DNA of 50,833 nt from a virus. The DNA lies in IMG/VR virus record IMGVR_UViG_3300012920_000058, positions 1 to 50,833 of that record. One strand, given 5' to 3'. The position numbers and the translations under genes are program-made. Shown here piece after piece: positions 43,407 through 50,833 of the stretch (its first letter is position 1; each line of letters opens with the position of its first letter). Under the pieces are notes generated by a model, which did no database searches, had not been told where the DNA came from, and saw nothing but the letters and a program-made list of their open reading frames with translations.

Positions 43407-44846
43407 ATGAACCCCAACACTGAGTTATTTTTAGCAGAGGTAGATCCTCACTCATTCTTTGAAAAAGAAGCGGCCATATCCAAGGTCCCTGATGATGATA
43501 GAAAGTGGGCAGCTCACATTTTATCTGAGCTATATAAGCATCTTTCTTTTTTAAGTGACTATGACGTAGATGTCACCCTTCAAAGAGTAGAGCCGGAAGC
43601 GGGGTTTGCATTTGGACACGCACAAGTTACCAATAAGAACGATCCGTCTGCTGCCATTCCAACTATCAATCCTTCCAATCATATAAGAATTCCTCTGATA
43701 GTAGCAGATAGACAGCTCCAACCATTCCATACTTTTGAGTTAGCGGGAGAAATCTATCCTCTTAGTCCTTCTAGAGTAGCCGCAGCACTCTTAAATCCCG
43801 CGATGTTTGATGGTCCTGTTAGTCCTCCAAAGAAGTCCAAGTCACTAGTAGATCAGCTCTATCCTCCGTACGAGCAGCGACAAGGGTTTGGTCGAGTAGT
43901 AGGGGGCGTAGCAGGACAGGGAATGAGCAAGCTAAGTTCTGTAAAAGATTTGACTCCCAATGAATTAGAAACACTAGCAGACCTAAAGAGGAACGAAAAA
44001 AGTGACGCCTATCAGCGCAGCCTCACATCTCCAGAGAAGCTACGAGAAGGTCTTCGTCAATCTGTAGTGCCTACTGCGGCTGGAGCAGCTTTAGGTGCGG
44101 CAAAAGCCGCGATAAAGACTCCGGGATCAGTCGGAGCACGTATTTTGGCTGCCCAAGGCGGTGCCATTGCAGGCGGAACGATGGGTGCAGGAATTTCCGC
44201 TGTTAATCAGGGCGCTCTTGCTATGGCTAGAAGAAAACGGGAAAAGAAAAGAGCTTCTGGCGTTTACAAAAACGCTTCTGGAAAGCTACTAGCAGGCGGG
44301 GCTCTTAGTGTAGTGGGAATGGGAGCTACACACGCTATGGGCAAATCTAAAGGCAAGAAAGAAGGACGAAAGGAAGGCCTTCGTACCGGATACGTAGTCG
44401 GAGGAAGAAGAGGTTATATTACCGGGATTCGGGCAGAAAGAGCTAGAAACAAAGCCAATGAACAGGCGAAGCGAATAGAGAGGCTGGAGGGTGAGATAGG
44501 TAAGAAGGCCTCAGTCACCCTGAGCTTCGATCCGGGACGTCGAATACCTGCAAATATGATAGTTCGTTCTACAAAGATACCTTTAGCTCCTGGAGTTATT
44601 CCAACTAGTCTTCAGTTCTTCCCCGTGCCAGGAACAAAGTTTATAGTGGGCGTAAATAAAGAGTGTGCAAAGCAATTAGCTAAAGAGAAAGACCAGCAAA
44701 AGATTCGTCAGATCATAGCTCCCAAAATGAAGAAAGAAGTCGAAGCCGCTAGAGGAAATCGACCTTCTCCGGGAATGTTTGTTTTGCTGTCCAAGACTAA
44801 GCAGGGCTATAAGTATCATAAGCCTAGCTTACGAGGAATGATGTAA
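43407..44846 (+). CDS. Late protein with Gly/Ala-rich segments and N-terminal EKEA
   Basis: This 479-residue protein starts at ATG 43407 with GAGGA seven bases upstream. Its N-terminus reads FLAEVDPHSFFEKEAAI, similar to N-termini of neighbouring late proteins. Glycine/alanine-rich segments occur at about residues 223-237, 248-268 and 295-315 (for example AQGGAIAGGTMGAGI and LAGGALSVVGMGA), which could interact with membrane, and basic patches are interspersed. The C-terminal 100 residues look globular (FVPVPGTKFIVGVN-type strands). No enzyme motif was recognised. It may be an internal or tail-tip protein ejected with DNA, which is inference. Confidence 0.65.
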   Translation: MNPNTELFLAEVDPHSFFEKEAAISKVPDDDRKWAAHILSELYKHLSFLSDYDVDVTLQRVEPEAGFAFGHAQVTNKNDPSAAIPTINPSNHIRIPLIVADRQLQPFHTFELAGEIYPLSPSRVAAALLNPAMFDGPVSPPKKSKSLVDQLYPPYEQRQGFGRVVGGVAGQGMSKLSSVKDLTPNELETLADLKRNEKSDAYQRSLTSPEKLREGLRQSVVPTAAGAALGAAKAAIKTPGSVGARILAAQGGAIAGGTMGAGISAVNQGALAMARRKREKKRASGVYKNASGKLLAGGALSVVGMGATHAMGKSKGKKEGRKEGLRTGYVVGGRRGYITGIRAERARNKANEQAKRIERLEGEIGKKASVTLSFDPGRRIPANMIVRSTKIPLAPGVIPTSLQFFPVPGTKFIVGVNKECAKQLAKEKDQQKIRQIIAPKMKKEVEAARGNRPSPGMFVLLSKTKQGYKYHKPSLRGMM

Positions 44847-44847
44847 A

Positions 44848-45432
44848 ATGCTCAGTCCAGAAGCAGAGATCAAAAAACTTAGAGAATCTTTGAGGAAAGA
44901 TCCCGTAGGAACTGCTGCCCCAAAGAAGTATAAGATTTCGTATGAAAAGGCGAAGGATCTTTATTCAAGGCTAATGGACAAGAATGCCGAAGACCTTTCT
45001 GCAGGGCTTTCTGATTTTGTAGGAGCAGTTGATCCTAGAGGAATTGATCCCGCCATAGCAGGGATACGCGCCCAAAAAGCAGGGATATCTGAAAAGGAAC
45101 ATAAGAGAAAGAGATTACTAGCACGCTTGGGAGGCACTCTCGGAGGCGCTGTTGTAGTTCCTGGGGTTACTGCGGGAGGTATCGGGGCGCTTCAAGGAAC
45201 ATTTACGTCTCAAGGCGGAATTAAGAATAGACTTATCGGCGCAGGTTCCGGTGCCGTGAGTTCTATTAGGGATTTAGGGTCTAGAGCCGCCCTACCCTCT
45301 GCCATTGCGGGCGGATACTTAGGCTCAGTTACCGCAAAGAATCAATACAATACCGGCAGAAACCTTGCTTCGCTAAAAGAGGCCTCTGCGCAGTTTATGA
45401 AACACCTCTTTGGAGAAAACCCCAATGATTGA
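44848..45432 (+). CDS. Late protein with Gly/Ala-rich segment
   Basis: This 194-residue protein starts at ATG 44848, one base after the previous stop. The N-terminus (residues 1-50) is charged and helical with LMDKNAEDLSA, followed by a basic stretch and two or three Gly/Ala-rich hydrophobic segments at residues about 93-112 (LGGTLGGAVVVPGVTAGG) and 145-160. The pattern resembles the preceding gene product. It overlaps the next gene by 8 bases. No function was recognised; a membrane-interacting virion protein is a possibility. Confidence 0.6.
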   Translation: MLSPEAEIKKLRESLRKDPVGTAAPKKYKISYEKAKDLYSRLMDKNAEDLSAGLSDFVGAVDPRGIDPAIAGIRAQKAGISEKEHKRKRLLARLGGTLGGAVVVPGVTAGGIGALQGTFTSQGGIKNRLIGAGSGAVSSIRDLGSRAALPSAIAGGYLGSVTAKNQYNTGRNLASLKEASAQFMKHLFGENPND

Positions 45433-47383
45433 GAAAGAAGCAAAAATATTTGGAGCGAAGCCTCCGTCGTCAACATCTATAATGTCTGCAATTCCCTACG
45501 ATATTAGAAGGGGAGAGTACGTAGCGTATCTCAATGCCAAAGCAAAAGAGCGTCCTACGGATCTTCTAACTGCGGGAGGAGCGGGGGCTCTCTTAGGTGC
45601 AATAACCGGAGCGGCTTCGGTAATGGGTTCACGAATTAAGCCACTAGTAGGCCTACTGATTGGGGCTTTGGGTGGTGGTTTGTTTGGGCTTCTGGTGCGG
45701 GCATTAGACAAGGGCGAGATCGAAACCGCTAAAAGAATACTTAAACGAGGGAACATCGACCCTTCTTTGGCGGACTTTATATACCGTACCCAGAGAGCCA
45801 AGGACGCCCTTAATGAGTATAAGAAGGGGCAACAGCACAAACAGACACAATCTCGTCTAAGTCGTATTGAGCGTAAGCTCGAAAAGAAGGCATCCCTTTG
45901 TCAGCAAATTTCTGGGACATTAAATGAGTCTGATTTTGCTAGATTTAATGATACTTTTGCGGAAACAGATGTAAGGCGAATGATCGAGAAGAACGCAATG
46001 GTTATGGAGTGTCTTGAAGGCTTGACCGAGGAGCCCATTGTCTCCACGGAAAAGCTAGCCTCTTCTGCCATATCATCTTTCACTGCCGGAGTAGACGTAG
46101 TTCAGGTTCGTCCTGTCGACTATGGATATGTAATTAAAGTGTCAGCAGCTCCAAAAGGGGTAGCCCCGAAGGAAGTGAAAGTAAACGCGCAGCAAGCGCA
46201 GCAAGCGCTGCCGCCCGAAATGCTTCAAGCAGCGGATCAGCAAGGTGCAGCAACAGTTACTAATGTTCCTGCAGCACCTGACCCATTAAGTGAAAAGGTA
46301 GAGCCTGCTACGGGATTTGGACTGTACAAAGTTACGAAGTTTGACGGCAATACATTAGTTGGATATGTCATACCGCAACTATTTGATCCTGTAAGTGGGC
46401 AGATGTCTTCTATGTCTCTGTTTACCAACGGGTCTGAGCACAGCCTTTCTCCTCAGCCGATTATGGGATCTTTGGTTGGCGTTAACACGAATTTGCCAAT
46501 TCCCGAAAGTCCCCACGTAAGGGGACTGGGCATTTTTGCTAAAACTACCGATAAGGCAGTTTTCGCCACGGTCCCCTACAACATAGTTACTAAGGTTGCT
46601 GTAGAAGGTAATGCTTACTTCGCAGCACAAGACATGATGGGGAACGATGTTAGGATTATTCCGTCGGAGGGAATCGCCACACCAGTAGCGACATCCCCGC
46701 AAGAAATTGTCATACCTATAGACTTTAGATTCCTGCCGTTGGAGAACCCAGTACAGCTCGCTAGCGCTCAAGAAGCTATGAAGGTGGCACAGGCTAACGC
46801 ATACGACACTATGGCAGAGATAAGAGCTTGGGACACCGGTTGCACTTTGGGCGGGCCGGTATTTGAGAAAGTCGGCAGTGGACAGCACACACTGGCAGAC
46901 GGCGTATTCAATTTAGCCATGGCAGGAGTTCCTCAAAACGTAGCCACTGGATTACTAAGCAAAGCCGCCAGCACGGGGGAAGTTGTTAGAATCTTCGGAC
47001 TTAATCCTCTAAGTAGTAGAGCTGAATACATCAAAGAAGCGCAAATGGACGCCTTGATTGAAGTTGGATCTCAGGAGATACCTAAAAGAGTTAACCTGTT
47101 AAAAGAGATATCAGCTATTACGTTTAGTAAAGAGGCTTCGGCGTTAGTAGATATTGCTGCAGTAGACGCAGTACTGTCCTTAAATTTTCTTAACCCAGAG
47201 AACATAGAAACATTTGTAGAGAATCTTCCGCAGCTGGAAGACGCATCGACAAAGCTCGCCTCTCTGGTGCTTGCGTCTCAGCTAGGATTACAGTCGATTC
47301 CAAAGACGGCTGCGGTCAGGGCTATGACGGCATTAGAAGATGTGATAACGGGGCTCAAATCACTTAAGAGGTACTCAATATGA
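45425..47383 (+). CDS. Late virion-cluster protein with two probable membrane segments near N-terminus
   Basis: This 652-residue protein uses ATG 45425, which overlaps the upstream stop by eight bases and is preceded by GGAG; an in-frame TTG at 45410 was rejected. It starts MIEKEAKIFG. Residues about 53-95 contain two hydrophobic segments (LTAGGAGALLGAITGAASVM and LVGLLIGALGGGLFGLLV), followed by basic and coiled regions. The remaining 500 residues are a long mixed region with many Lys-x-Ala steps (RKLEKKASL, STEKLASSA, STKLASLVLA). No enzyme motif was recognised. It may be part of the ejection apparatus or an internal virion protein; this is inference. Confidence 0.65.
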   Translation: MIEKEAKIFGAKPPSSTSIMSAIPYDIRRGEYVAYLNAKAKERPTDLLTAGGAGALLGAITGAASVMGSRIKPLVGLLIGALGGGLFGLLVRALDKGEIETAKRILKRGNIDPSLADFIYRTQRAKDALNEYKKGQQHKQTQSRLSRIERKLEKKASLCQQISGTLNESDFARFNDTFAETDVRRMIEKNAMVMECLEGLTEEPIVSTEKLASSAISSFTAGVDVVQVRPVDYGYVIKVSAAPKGVAPKEVKVNAQQAQQALPPEMLQAADQQGAATVTNVPAAPDPLSEKVEPATGFGLYKVTKFDGNTLVGYVIPQLFDPVSGQMSSMSLFTNGSEHSLSPQPIMGSLVGVNTNLPIPESPHVRGLGIFAKTTDKAVFATVPYNIVTKVAVEGNAYFAAQDMMGNDVRIIPSEGIATPVATSPQEIVIPIDFRFLPLENPVQLASAQEAMKVAQANAYDTMAEIRAWDTGCTLGGPVFEKVGSGQHTLADGVFNLAMAGVPQNVATGLLSKAASTGEVVRIFGLNPLSSRAEYIKEAQMDALIEVGSQEIPKRVNLLKEISAITFSKEASALVDIAAVDAVLSLNFLNPENIETFVENLPQLEDASTKLASLVLASQLGLQSIPKTAAVRAMTALEDVITGLKSLKRYSI

Positions 47384-47586
47384 ACAAGATAGCAGCATAT
47401 GAGTCTCTGTTAGCAGAACATCCCTTATGGACTAAAGAGGCGGGTCTACTTCATACCCATAAGGCGCTGGCAGCGACTACACCCCTCAAGCTTCCGGCGA
47501 CTATTAGGAAGGTAGAGGCTCCTTCTAAAATCTTAAACGCTCGCGCCGCGCGTACCGGTGTACCTCGTGTCCGGGGCAGGATATAG
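47380..47586 (+). CDS. Small protein, paralogous to the C-terminal half of the protein at 49401
   Basis: This 68-residue protein starts at ATG 47380 in an ATGA overlap. It begins MNKIAAYESLLAEHPLWTKEA; the 49401-49778 gene carries the closely similar TKIAAYEFILENHPLWIKEA. The rest is basic with many Ala, Arg and Pro. The repeat suggests a duplicated short tag or binding module. The function is unknown. Confidence 0.65.
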   Translation: MNKIAAYESLLAEHPLWTKEAGLLHTHKALAATTPLKLPATIRKVEAPSKILNARAARTGVPRVRGRI

Positions 47587-47593
47587 GAACTTC

Positions 47594-48463
47594 ATGGCAC
47601 ACCCTTCTGAATTCTTTATTAAGTATTTACTGATTCTAGGAGACGATCTGTCCCTAGAGTCAATAAATACCAACTTGGAGCTGTACGGTATTTCGACAGT
47701 TACCGAGAACGAGATAACTCTATATAAAGAAGACTTAAAAGATGTGCCTAAAGACTTTCGCCCTTGGGAGAGTAGCCATAGGCCCTCAGTGTCCTGGCTA
47801 AAAAAGAAGAGACTTTACTCCATGGTACATCCCGATAAGGGAATGCTAGAGATGAGAGACTCTATCTTATCCAATCCCCGACTTCGTGAGAACGTAGAGC
47901 GCATGATTCTGGGAAACGTTAGTTTCGTAGAGTCCTCTAATCGCCTCGCAAAACTTGGGACAATGGTCAGTGATGTAGCCATTTCTGAATATAAACATTA
48001 CTTCTGGAATACAGAAGTGATGGGCATAAGTGATTGGGCGTACTATCTCGAAAGAGACTCTACTAGAAGAACTTCGGCGTCCAAGTCTCCGTACTCTTTG
48101 GCATTACTTGCGGGACCTGAAGTTGCCATGTATAGAGTCGGAGTTCGAAAACAACTAGACTCTAAGAAAATAATGATGGAAGTTCAGTCCGAGCTGTATC
48201 ATTCTTTCCTAGAGACAAAAACTTTGCCTCTATCTTCAAAGAAAGTAGAAATGCTTACGGGATTGGCTAGAGGATTAGCTAGGATTGACGAAAGAGTGCA
48301 GGCAGGAGATACTGCACTTCAGGAAACCCTAAAGAAGTTTGAGAAGTTTAAAGTATTGCATGGTAAGGAACAGCCTCCAAGCCTCCTGGATTTAGCCCCT
48401 ACGGGTTCAGTTAGTGATAGGTCAAGGGACGAAATTCTTACATCAGGAAAAGGAGCAAAATAA
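47594..48463 (+). CDS. Hypothetical late protein
   Basis: This 289-residue protein uses ATG 47594 with AGGA five bases upstream; an in-frame start at 47558 would overlap the previous gene. It is helical and basic. A segment around residues 15-35 (LLILGDDLSLESINTNLELYG) and a region near residue 130 (SNRLAKLGTMVSDVAISEYKHYFWNT) look like alpha-helical modules. A C-terminal coiled region follows. No known family was recognised; it could be a terminase-associated or head-tail completion protein. The stop overlaps the next ATG by one base. Confidence 0.6.
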   Translation: MAHPSEFFIKYLLILGDDLSLESINTNLELYGISTVTENEITLYKEDLKDVPKDFRPWESSHRPSVSWLKKKRLYSMVHPDKGMLEMRDSILSNPRLRENVERMILGNVSFVESSNRLAKLGTMVSDVAISEYKHYFWNTEVMGISDWAYYLERDSTRRTSASKSPYSLALLAGPEVAMYRVGVRKQLDSKKIMMEVQSELYHSFLETKTLPLSSKKVEMLTGLARGLARIDERVQAGDTALQETLKKFEKFKVLHGKEQPPSLLDLAPTGSVSDRSRDEILTSGKGAK

Positions 48464-49023
48464 TGTCTACAAGAAGCGTAACTCTAAATGCTGAGATCGA
48501 CGTATCTCAGTTTATCCGAGACAACAATTTATCTGCCAGATCAGTAGAGATCTCTTCCAATAGTTCTGGGATGCCTGTTGTTTATTTTAATTCTCAACAG
48601 GGAACGTCCCAAACTTTAGTAGACCCTACCGATGGGGGACAGGCTATTGCTCCGAGGAATGATTACGCTGCTGCTCTGGCGGCGAACCAGTACACATCAG
48701 CTGTTAGCGGTTTGGCTGGAATGGACAAGGTACTGATAGAAATTAACTGCGGAGATGTAGCTTCTCAGACCATTAACCTAGTCCCTCGATGGAGTAACAA
48801 CGCAAGCCCTGATGTGGACACAGCGGCTGATTGGTCTTTTGAAACTAAAGGAACCGATGCAAACCCTTCAGTATTTCAACTAATGACGTATCAAGTACCC
48901 AGTGTTCAGAATGGCAAGGTTATTGTAGCTCTGTCAGTTTTGGGAGCGCACCTGTCATTAGTTTACTGGAGCGGAGGGCTGACATTGGGGAATACAGGAA
49001 CAATCGCAGCAGCGGTTATTTAG
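48463..49023 (+). CDS. Probable small virion structural protein
   Basis: This 186-residue protein starts at ATG 48463, sharing a base with the previous stop (TAATG); AGGAG lies upstream. It is Ser/Ala/Asn/Val-rich with beta strands and few charges, ending in hydrophobic repeats (GGLTLGNTGTIAAAVI). This composition fits a capsid decoration or tail-tube/head-fibre-type protein. No motif was recognised. It lies in the right part of the plus-strand virion cluster. Confidence 0.6.
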   Translation: MSTRSVTLNAEIDVSQFIRDNNLSARSVEISSNSSGMPVVYFNSQQGTSQTLVDPTDGGQAIAPRNDYAAALAANQYTSAVSGLAGMDKVLIEINCGDVASQTINLVPRWSNNASPDVDTAADWSFETKGTDANPSVFQLMTYQVPSVQNGKVIVALSVLGAHLSLVYWSGGLTLGNTGTIAAAVI

Positions 49024-49038
49024 GGAGAAAGAGGAAAA

Positions 49039-49398
49039 ATGACTACTCCAGAATTTATGAAAGACTCAAAGAAGTCTTCACCTGGACACGAGATTGGGGT
49101 CGTTCCTGTTCCGAGAGCAGGATTTAGGGGAGAGAACTTTAGAGCTGAGATAGTTGCTAAAGGAGACGATCTAATCTATCAATTTTTTGATGTTAGAAAC
49201 GACGACTTTAGGAACCTTCTTGCAGAGGTTATAGAGGCTCACTTCGGCTCCACCGATAAATTTAGTGCGGCCTATATACCCGAAGTTAAATCTATGGGGG
49301 TCCACGCCAACGGCGTAGTTGGATCTCCTTTTTTTAACTACGATCACTACACTAAGGACTTCTTGGAGTTAGTGGATACGGTGTTAGGCGAAGTTTAG
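49039..49398 (+). CDS. Hypothetical small late protein
   Basis: This 119-residue protein starts at ATG 49039, with AGAGGA about five bases upstream. It has a Ser/Lys-rich N-terminus and a mixed helix/strand body with conserved-looking NDDFRNLLAEVIEAHFG near residue 53. No family was recognised. It is in series with neighbouring late genes, so a virion or assembly role is likely. Confidence 0.65.
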   Translation: MTTPEFMKDSKKSSPGHEIGVVPVPRAGFRGENFRAEIVAKGDDLIYQFFDVRNDDFRNLLAEVIEAHFGSTDKFSAAYIPEVKSMGVHANGVVGSPFFNYDHYTKDFLELVDTVLGEV

Positions 49399-49400
49399 AG

Positions 49401-49778
49401 ATGCCTTTTAAGTCTCAGGCCCAGCGCAGATACATGTACGCCACAAACCCAAAGCTCGCAAAAAGATTTGAAGAGCACACGCCGAAAGGCAAAAAGCTAC
49501 CGGAGTACGTAATGGATAAAGTTTCTGCGCACTGCACATCCAAAGCTAAAAAGAAAAAGAAGCACACAAAGATAGCTGCTTATGAGTTTATTCTAGAGAA
49601 TCATCCTCTCTGGATTAAGGAAGCTCGAGTTAAGAATCCTTTTTATGCTACGCCTAGAACAGATGGACTTAGAGGAATACAAGAGAGAGGACTAAAAACC
49701 AAAAATCAGAAGCTGACAGCGTACTTAAAAGACATGCTAAAGGACGTTAAGGGAGTAAGCGTCAAACCAGCGGCCTAA
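49401..49778 (+). CDS. Phage MPFKSxAQRRYMY-family protein with duplicated tag
   Basis: This 125-residue protein starts at ATG 49401. Its N-terminus (MPFKSQAQRRYMYATNPKLA) matches a short family common in phage and actinobacterial genomes whose members begin MPFKSKAQ and contain a basic helix; the biological role of that family is unknown to me. After a basic linker (AKKKKKHTK) comes a copy of the HPLWIKEA-type segment, shared with the 47380 protein. It overlaps the convergent gene by 4 bases. Confidence 0.7.
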   Translation: MPFKSQAQRRYMYATNPKLAKRFEEHTPKGKKLPEYVMDKVSAHCTSKAKKKKKHTKIAAYEFILENHPLWIKEARVKNPFYATPRTDGLRGIQERGLKTKNQKLTAYLKDMLKDVKGVSVKPAA

Positions 49779-50122
49779 CGATCTTCTTCATACGGTTTGT
49801 TGTCCTGCACAGGACCTAGTCCTTTAATATAGATAATCGCCTTGAAATCGTACTTCTTCCAGTTGGATTTTTGATACACCGCATCGTTAGCTTCGCACCA
49901 TCCCTTCAAGACAGACCTAAAAAAAGGAACTTCTTCCTTTTTAATGTGGCGATGAAGCCGCAAGTGAAAGACCCACTTCAATGGATCTACCTGCGGCTTC
50001 ATATCCCATGCGTACAGATCACCCAGCAGGACTCGCTGGTAACTCTGTATGCACTCCTCGATCCACGTCAAAGACATGGGGAGAGGGGTCTGTGAGTACG
50101 TGATATCCTTTTCTCTTCCCAT
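49775..50122 (-). CDS. Small hypothetical protein
   Basis: About 115 residues from ATG 50122 (GGAAAG six bases upstream); ATG 50077 and an earlier in-frame codon at 50143 are alternatives. It overlaps the end of the upstream gene by about 100 bases in another frame, so its start is uncertain. The protein has a helical N-terminal part, a WVFHLRLHRHIKKEE segment, and a C-terminal strand pattern FKAIIYIKGLGPV. No family was recognised. It converges on the plus-strand gene ending at 49778. Confidence 0.5.
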   Translation of the reverse strand: MGREKDITYSQTPLPMSLTWIEECIQSYQRVLLGDLYAWDMKPQVDPLKWVFHLRLHRHIKKEEVPFFRSVLKGWCEANDAVYQKSNWKKYDFKAIIYIKGLGPVQDNKPYEEDR

Positions 50123-50612
50123 ACTCTTTCCACTCAACTCCAACTGGCGAACCCATAGGAAAGCTTAGCAGATACTGGGAGTACGTGTCTTCCCATATCT
50201 CCTTTACTTCCTCTGAGTTTATGTGTTCATAGTCAGGAGTAGAGATTACTTCTATGTTTCGGACCCCGACTCCAGGTATGTCTACCTGAATGAACAGAAC
50301 AGGATGTGTTCTGTATTCCTCGGAAAAGAATACTCCCATCCCTCGAACTGTGCCGACCCCCGAAAATTGAGATCTCCACCCACCTCTGTAGGGCTTGAGA
50401 TTTCTCTCATTTACCTTCACTTCAGTACCCAACGGAATCTCACTGGCATGATGAGATAGGTCGCTGGATGCAAACCCTGAGTCTATTATCTTGGTCCATT
50501 TCTGTAGGTTCTCATCCAAAAGATGCAGCAACCCGACCCAATGGTCTTTGCCCTTCACCTTTCTTGTCTCAAACCCACACACCAACATCTCCTTTTCGCT
50601 ACGGTTAGTCAC
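50019..50612 (-). CDS. Hypothetical protein in minus-strand pair
   Basis: This 197-residue protein starts at GTG 50612, with AGGAGG nine bases upstream. It has mixed strands and short helices with many Gly, Val and Tyr residues (for example MLVCGFETRKVKGKDHWVGLLH at the N-terminus). It is rich in beta strands from about residue 60 on (VRGMGVFFSEEYRTHPVLFIQVDIPG). No family was recognised. It lies divergent to the gene at 50702. Confidence 0.65.
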   Translation of the reverse strand: MTNRSEKEMLVCGFETRKVKGKDHWVGLLHLLDENLQKWTKIIDSGFASSDLSHHASEIPLGTEVKVNERNLKPYRGGWRSQFSGVGTVRGMGVFFSEEYRTHPVLFIQVDIPGVGVRNIEVISTPDYEHINSEEVKEIWEDTYSQYLLSFPMGSPVGVEWKEYGKRKGYHVLTDPSPHVFDVDRGVHTELPASPAG

Positions 50613-50641
50613 CTTTAAGTTCCTCCTTTTAAATTTTGTTG

Positions 50642-50650
50642 TGATATAAT
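50642..50650 (+). promoter_or_regulatory. Extended -10 promoter TGATATAAT
   Basis: TGATATAAT (50642-50650) matches the sigma70 extended -10 form TG-n-TATAAT exactly. It lies about 50 bases upstream of the GTG at 50702 in a divergent intergenic gap, the right position for a promoter. No convincing -35 hexamer precedes it, as is typical for extended -10 promoters. It would be read by the host sigma70 holoenzyme. Confidence 0.55.
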
Positions 50651-50701
50651 TGACCGTAATTTAGTTATGCCCGTTTATTGGGATTTTTTAGGGAGCCGTT
50701 T

Positions 50702-50833
50702 GTGAGGAATTTTGAGCAAGATGGGGCGTTTGACTGGGAGTGGTCTGAGCCAAAAAAAGAAGATGTAATGATGGAGGAGCAGGAAGCGGTAGATAATCGT
50801 GTCCGAGTCCTTCCCTCTCAATTTGTTGAGACA
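50702..50833 (+). CDS. 5' end of an unknown gene (partial)
   Basis: The frame opens at GTG 50702, preceded by GGGAG six bases upstream, and runs off the right edge of the window (44 codons seen). The visible part (for example FEQDGAFDWEWSEPKKEDVMM) is acidic and aromatic and was not recognised. It sits downstream of the extended -10 element. Confidence 0.65.
   Translation, partial: MRNFEQDGAFDWEWSEPKKEDVMMEEQEAVDNRVRVLPSQFVET

Noticed and set aside
46379-46888. 169-codon minus-strand open frame inside the 45425 gene
   Set aside because: It is antisense to a well-supported gene, begins and ends without operon context and has no recognisable domain.
49802-49815. Palindrome GTCCTG-CA-CAGGAC near the convergent gene ends
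   Set aside because: It lies inside the coding 3' end of the minus gene and has no U-run and only a 2-base loop, so it is not a convincing terminator or operator.
1-50833. CRISPR arrays, insertion sequences, integrase or attachment sites
   Set aside because: No regularly spaced repeats, transposase or integrase motifs were noticed anywhere in the window.

Overview
The window is part of the genome of a large tailed double-stranded DNA bacteriophage. The evidence is a tightly packed gene array with ATGA-type stop/start overlaps, a portal protein, an OB-fold baseplate spike, very large tail or baseplate proteins, and a phage-style replication and recombination operon. I saw no tRNA, rRNA, CRISPR array, insertion sequence or intron. 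The spike protein suggests, but does not prove, a contractile tail. Shine-Dalgarno sites are strong (GGAGG-like) and GTG and TTG starts are common. The host cannot be named from the sequence.

Layout. (1) Positions 2-14847, plus strand: late structural genes, namely the 3' end of one gene, a 1708-residue baseplate/tail-type protein with an Ig/PKD-like N-terminus, two small genes and a giant 2840-residue tail/adhesin-type protein. (2) Positions 14853-14885: a perfect 13-bp hairpin between convergent operons. (3) Positions 29603-14898, minus strand: a continuous replication/recombination operon. In transcription order it encodes a Cys-rich small protein, an SF2 (UvsW-like) helicase, a family-4 uracil-DNA glycosylase, three unknown small proteins, a DnaB-type helicase, a DnaG-type primase, a zinc-ribbon protein (possibly ssDNA-binding), a family A DNA polymerase, a small unknown protein, an HU-like protein, a tiny zinc ribbon, a RecA-like recombinase, a PD-(D/E)XK resolvase-like protein, a Cas4/RecB-like nuclease, an unknown protein, a RusA-like resolvase and two Cys-containing small proteins. 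(4) Positions 29604-29724: a divergent control region with an inverted repeat. (5) Positions 29725-49778, plus strand: a second virion cluster with portal, RNA polymerase, baseplate spike and many unknown proteins. It is interrupted by a minus-strand mini-operon of small proteins at 34388-34981. (6) Positions 49775-50612 (minus) and from 50702 (plus): unknown genes around a divergent region.

The outstanding item is the 2098-residue gene at 35063-41359. It encodes a bacterial-type multisubunit RNA polymerase catalytic core, beta and beta-prime, fused head to tail in one chain. Canonical motifs of both subunits are well preserved, including NADFDGD, but the N-terminal beta-prime zinc domain is missing. 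It lies between the portal and baseplate spike genes and has its own divergent intergenic region. No alpha, omega or sigma gene was recognised in the window. Its location and an N-terminal sequence feature shared loosely with neighbouring late proteins (a Lys-x-Ala segment after a short amphipathic stretch) raise the inferred possibility that it is packaged in the virion with accessory proteins.

How the parts fit: the minus-strand operon supplies a nearly complete replisome and recombination set (helicase, primase, polymerase, RecA, UvsW-like helicase, resolvases). The plus-strand clusters supply the virion. The fused RNA polymerase could transcribe one phage gene class independently of the host core enzyme. 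Major capsid protein, terminase, prohead protease and lysis genes were not recognised and probably lie outside the window.
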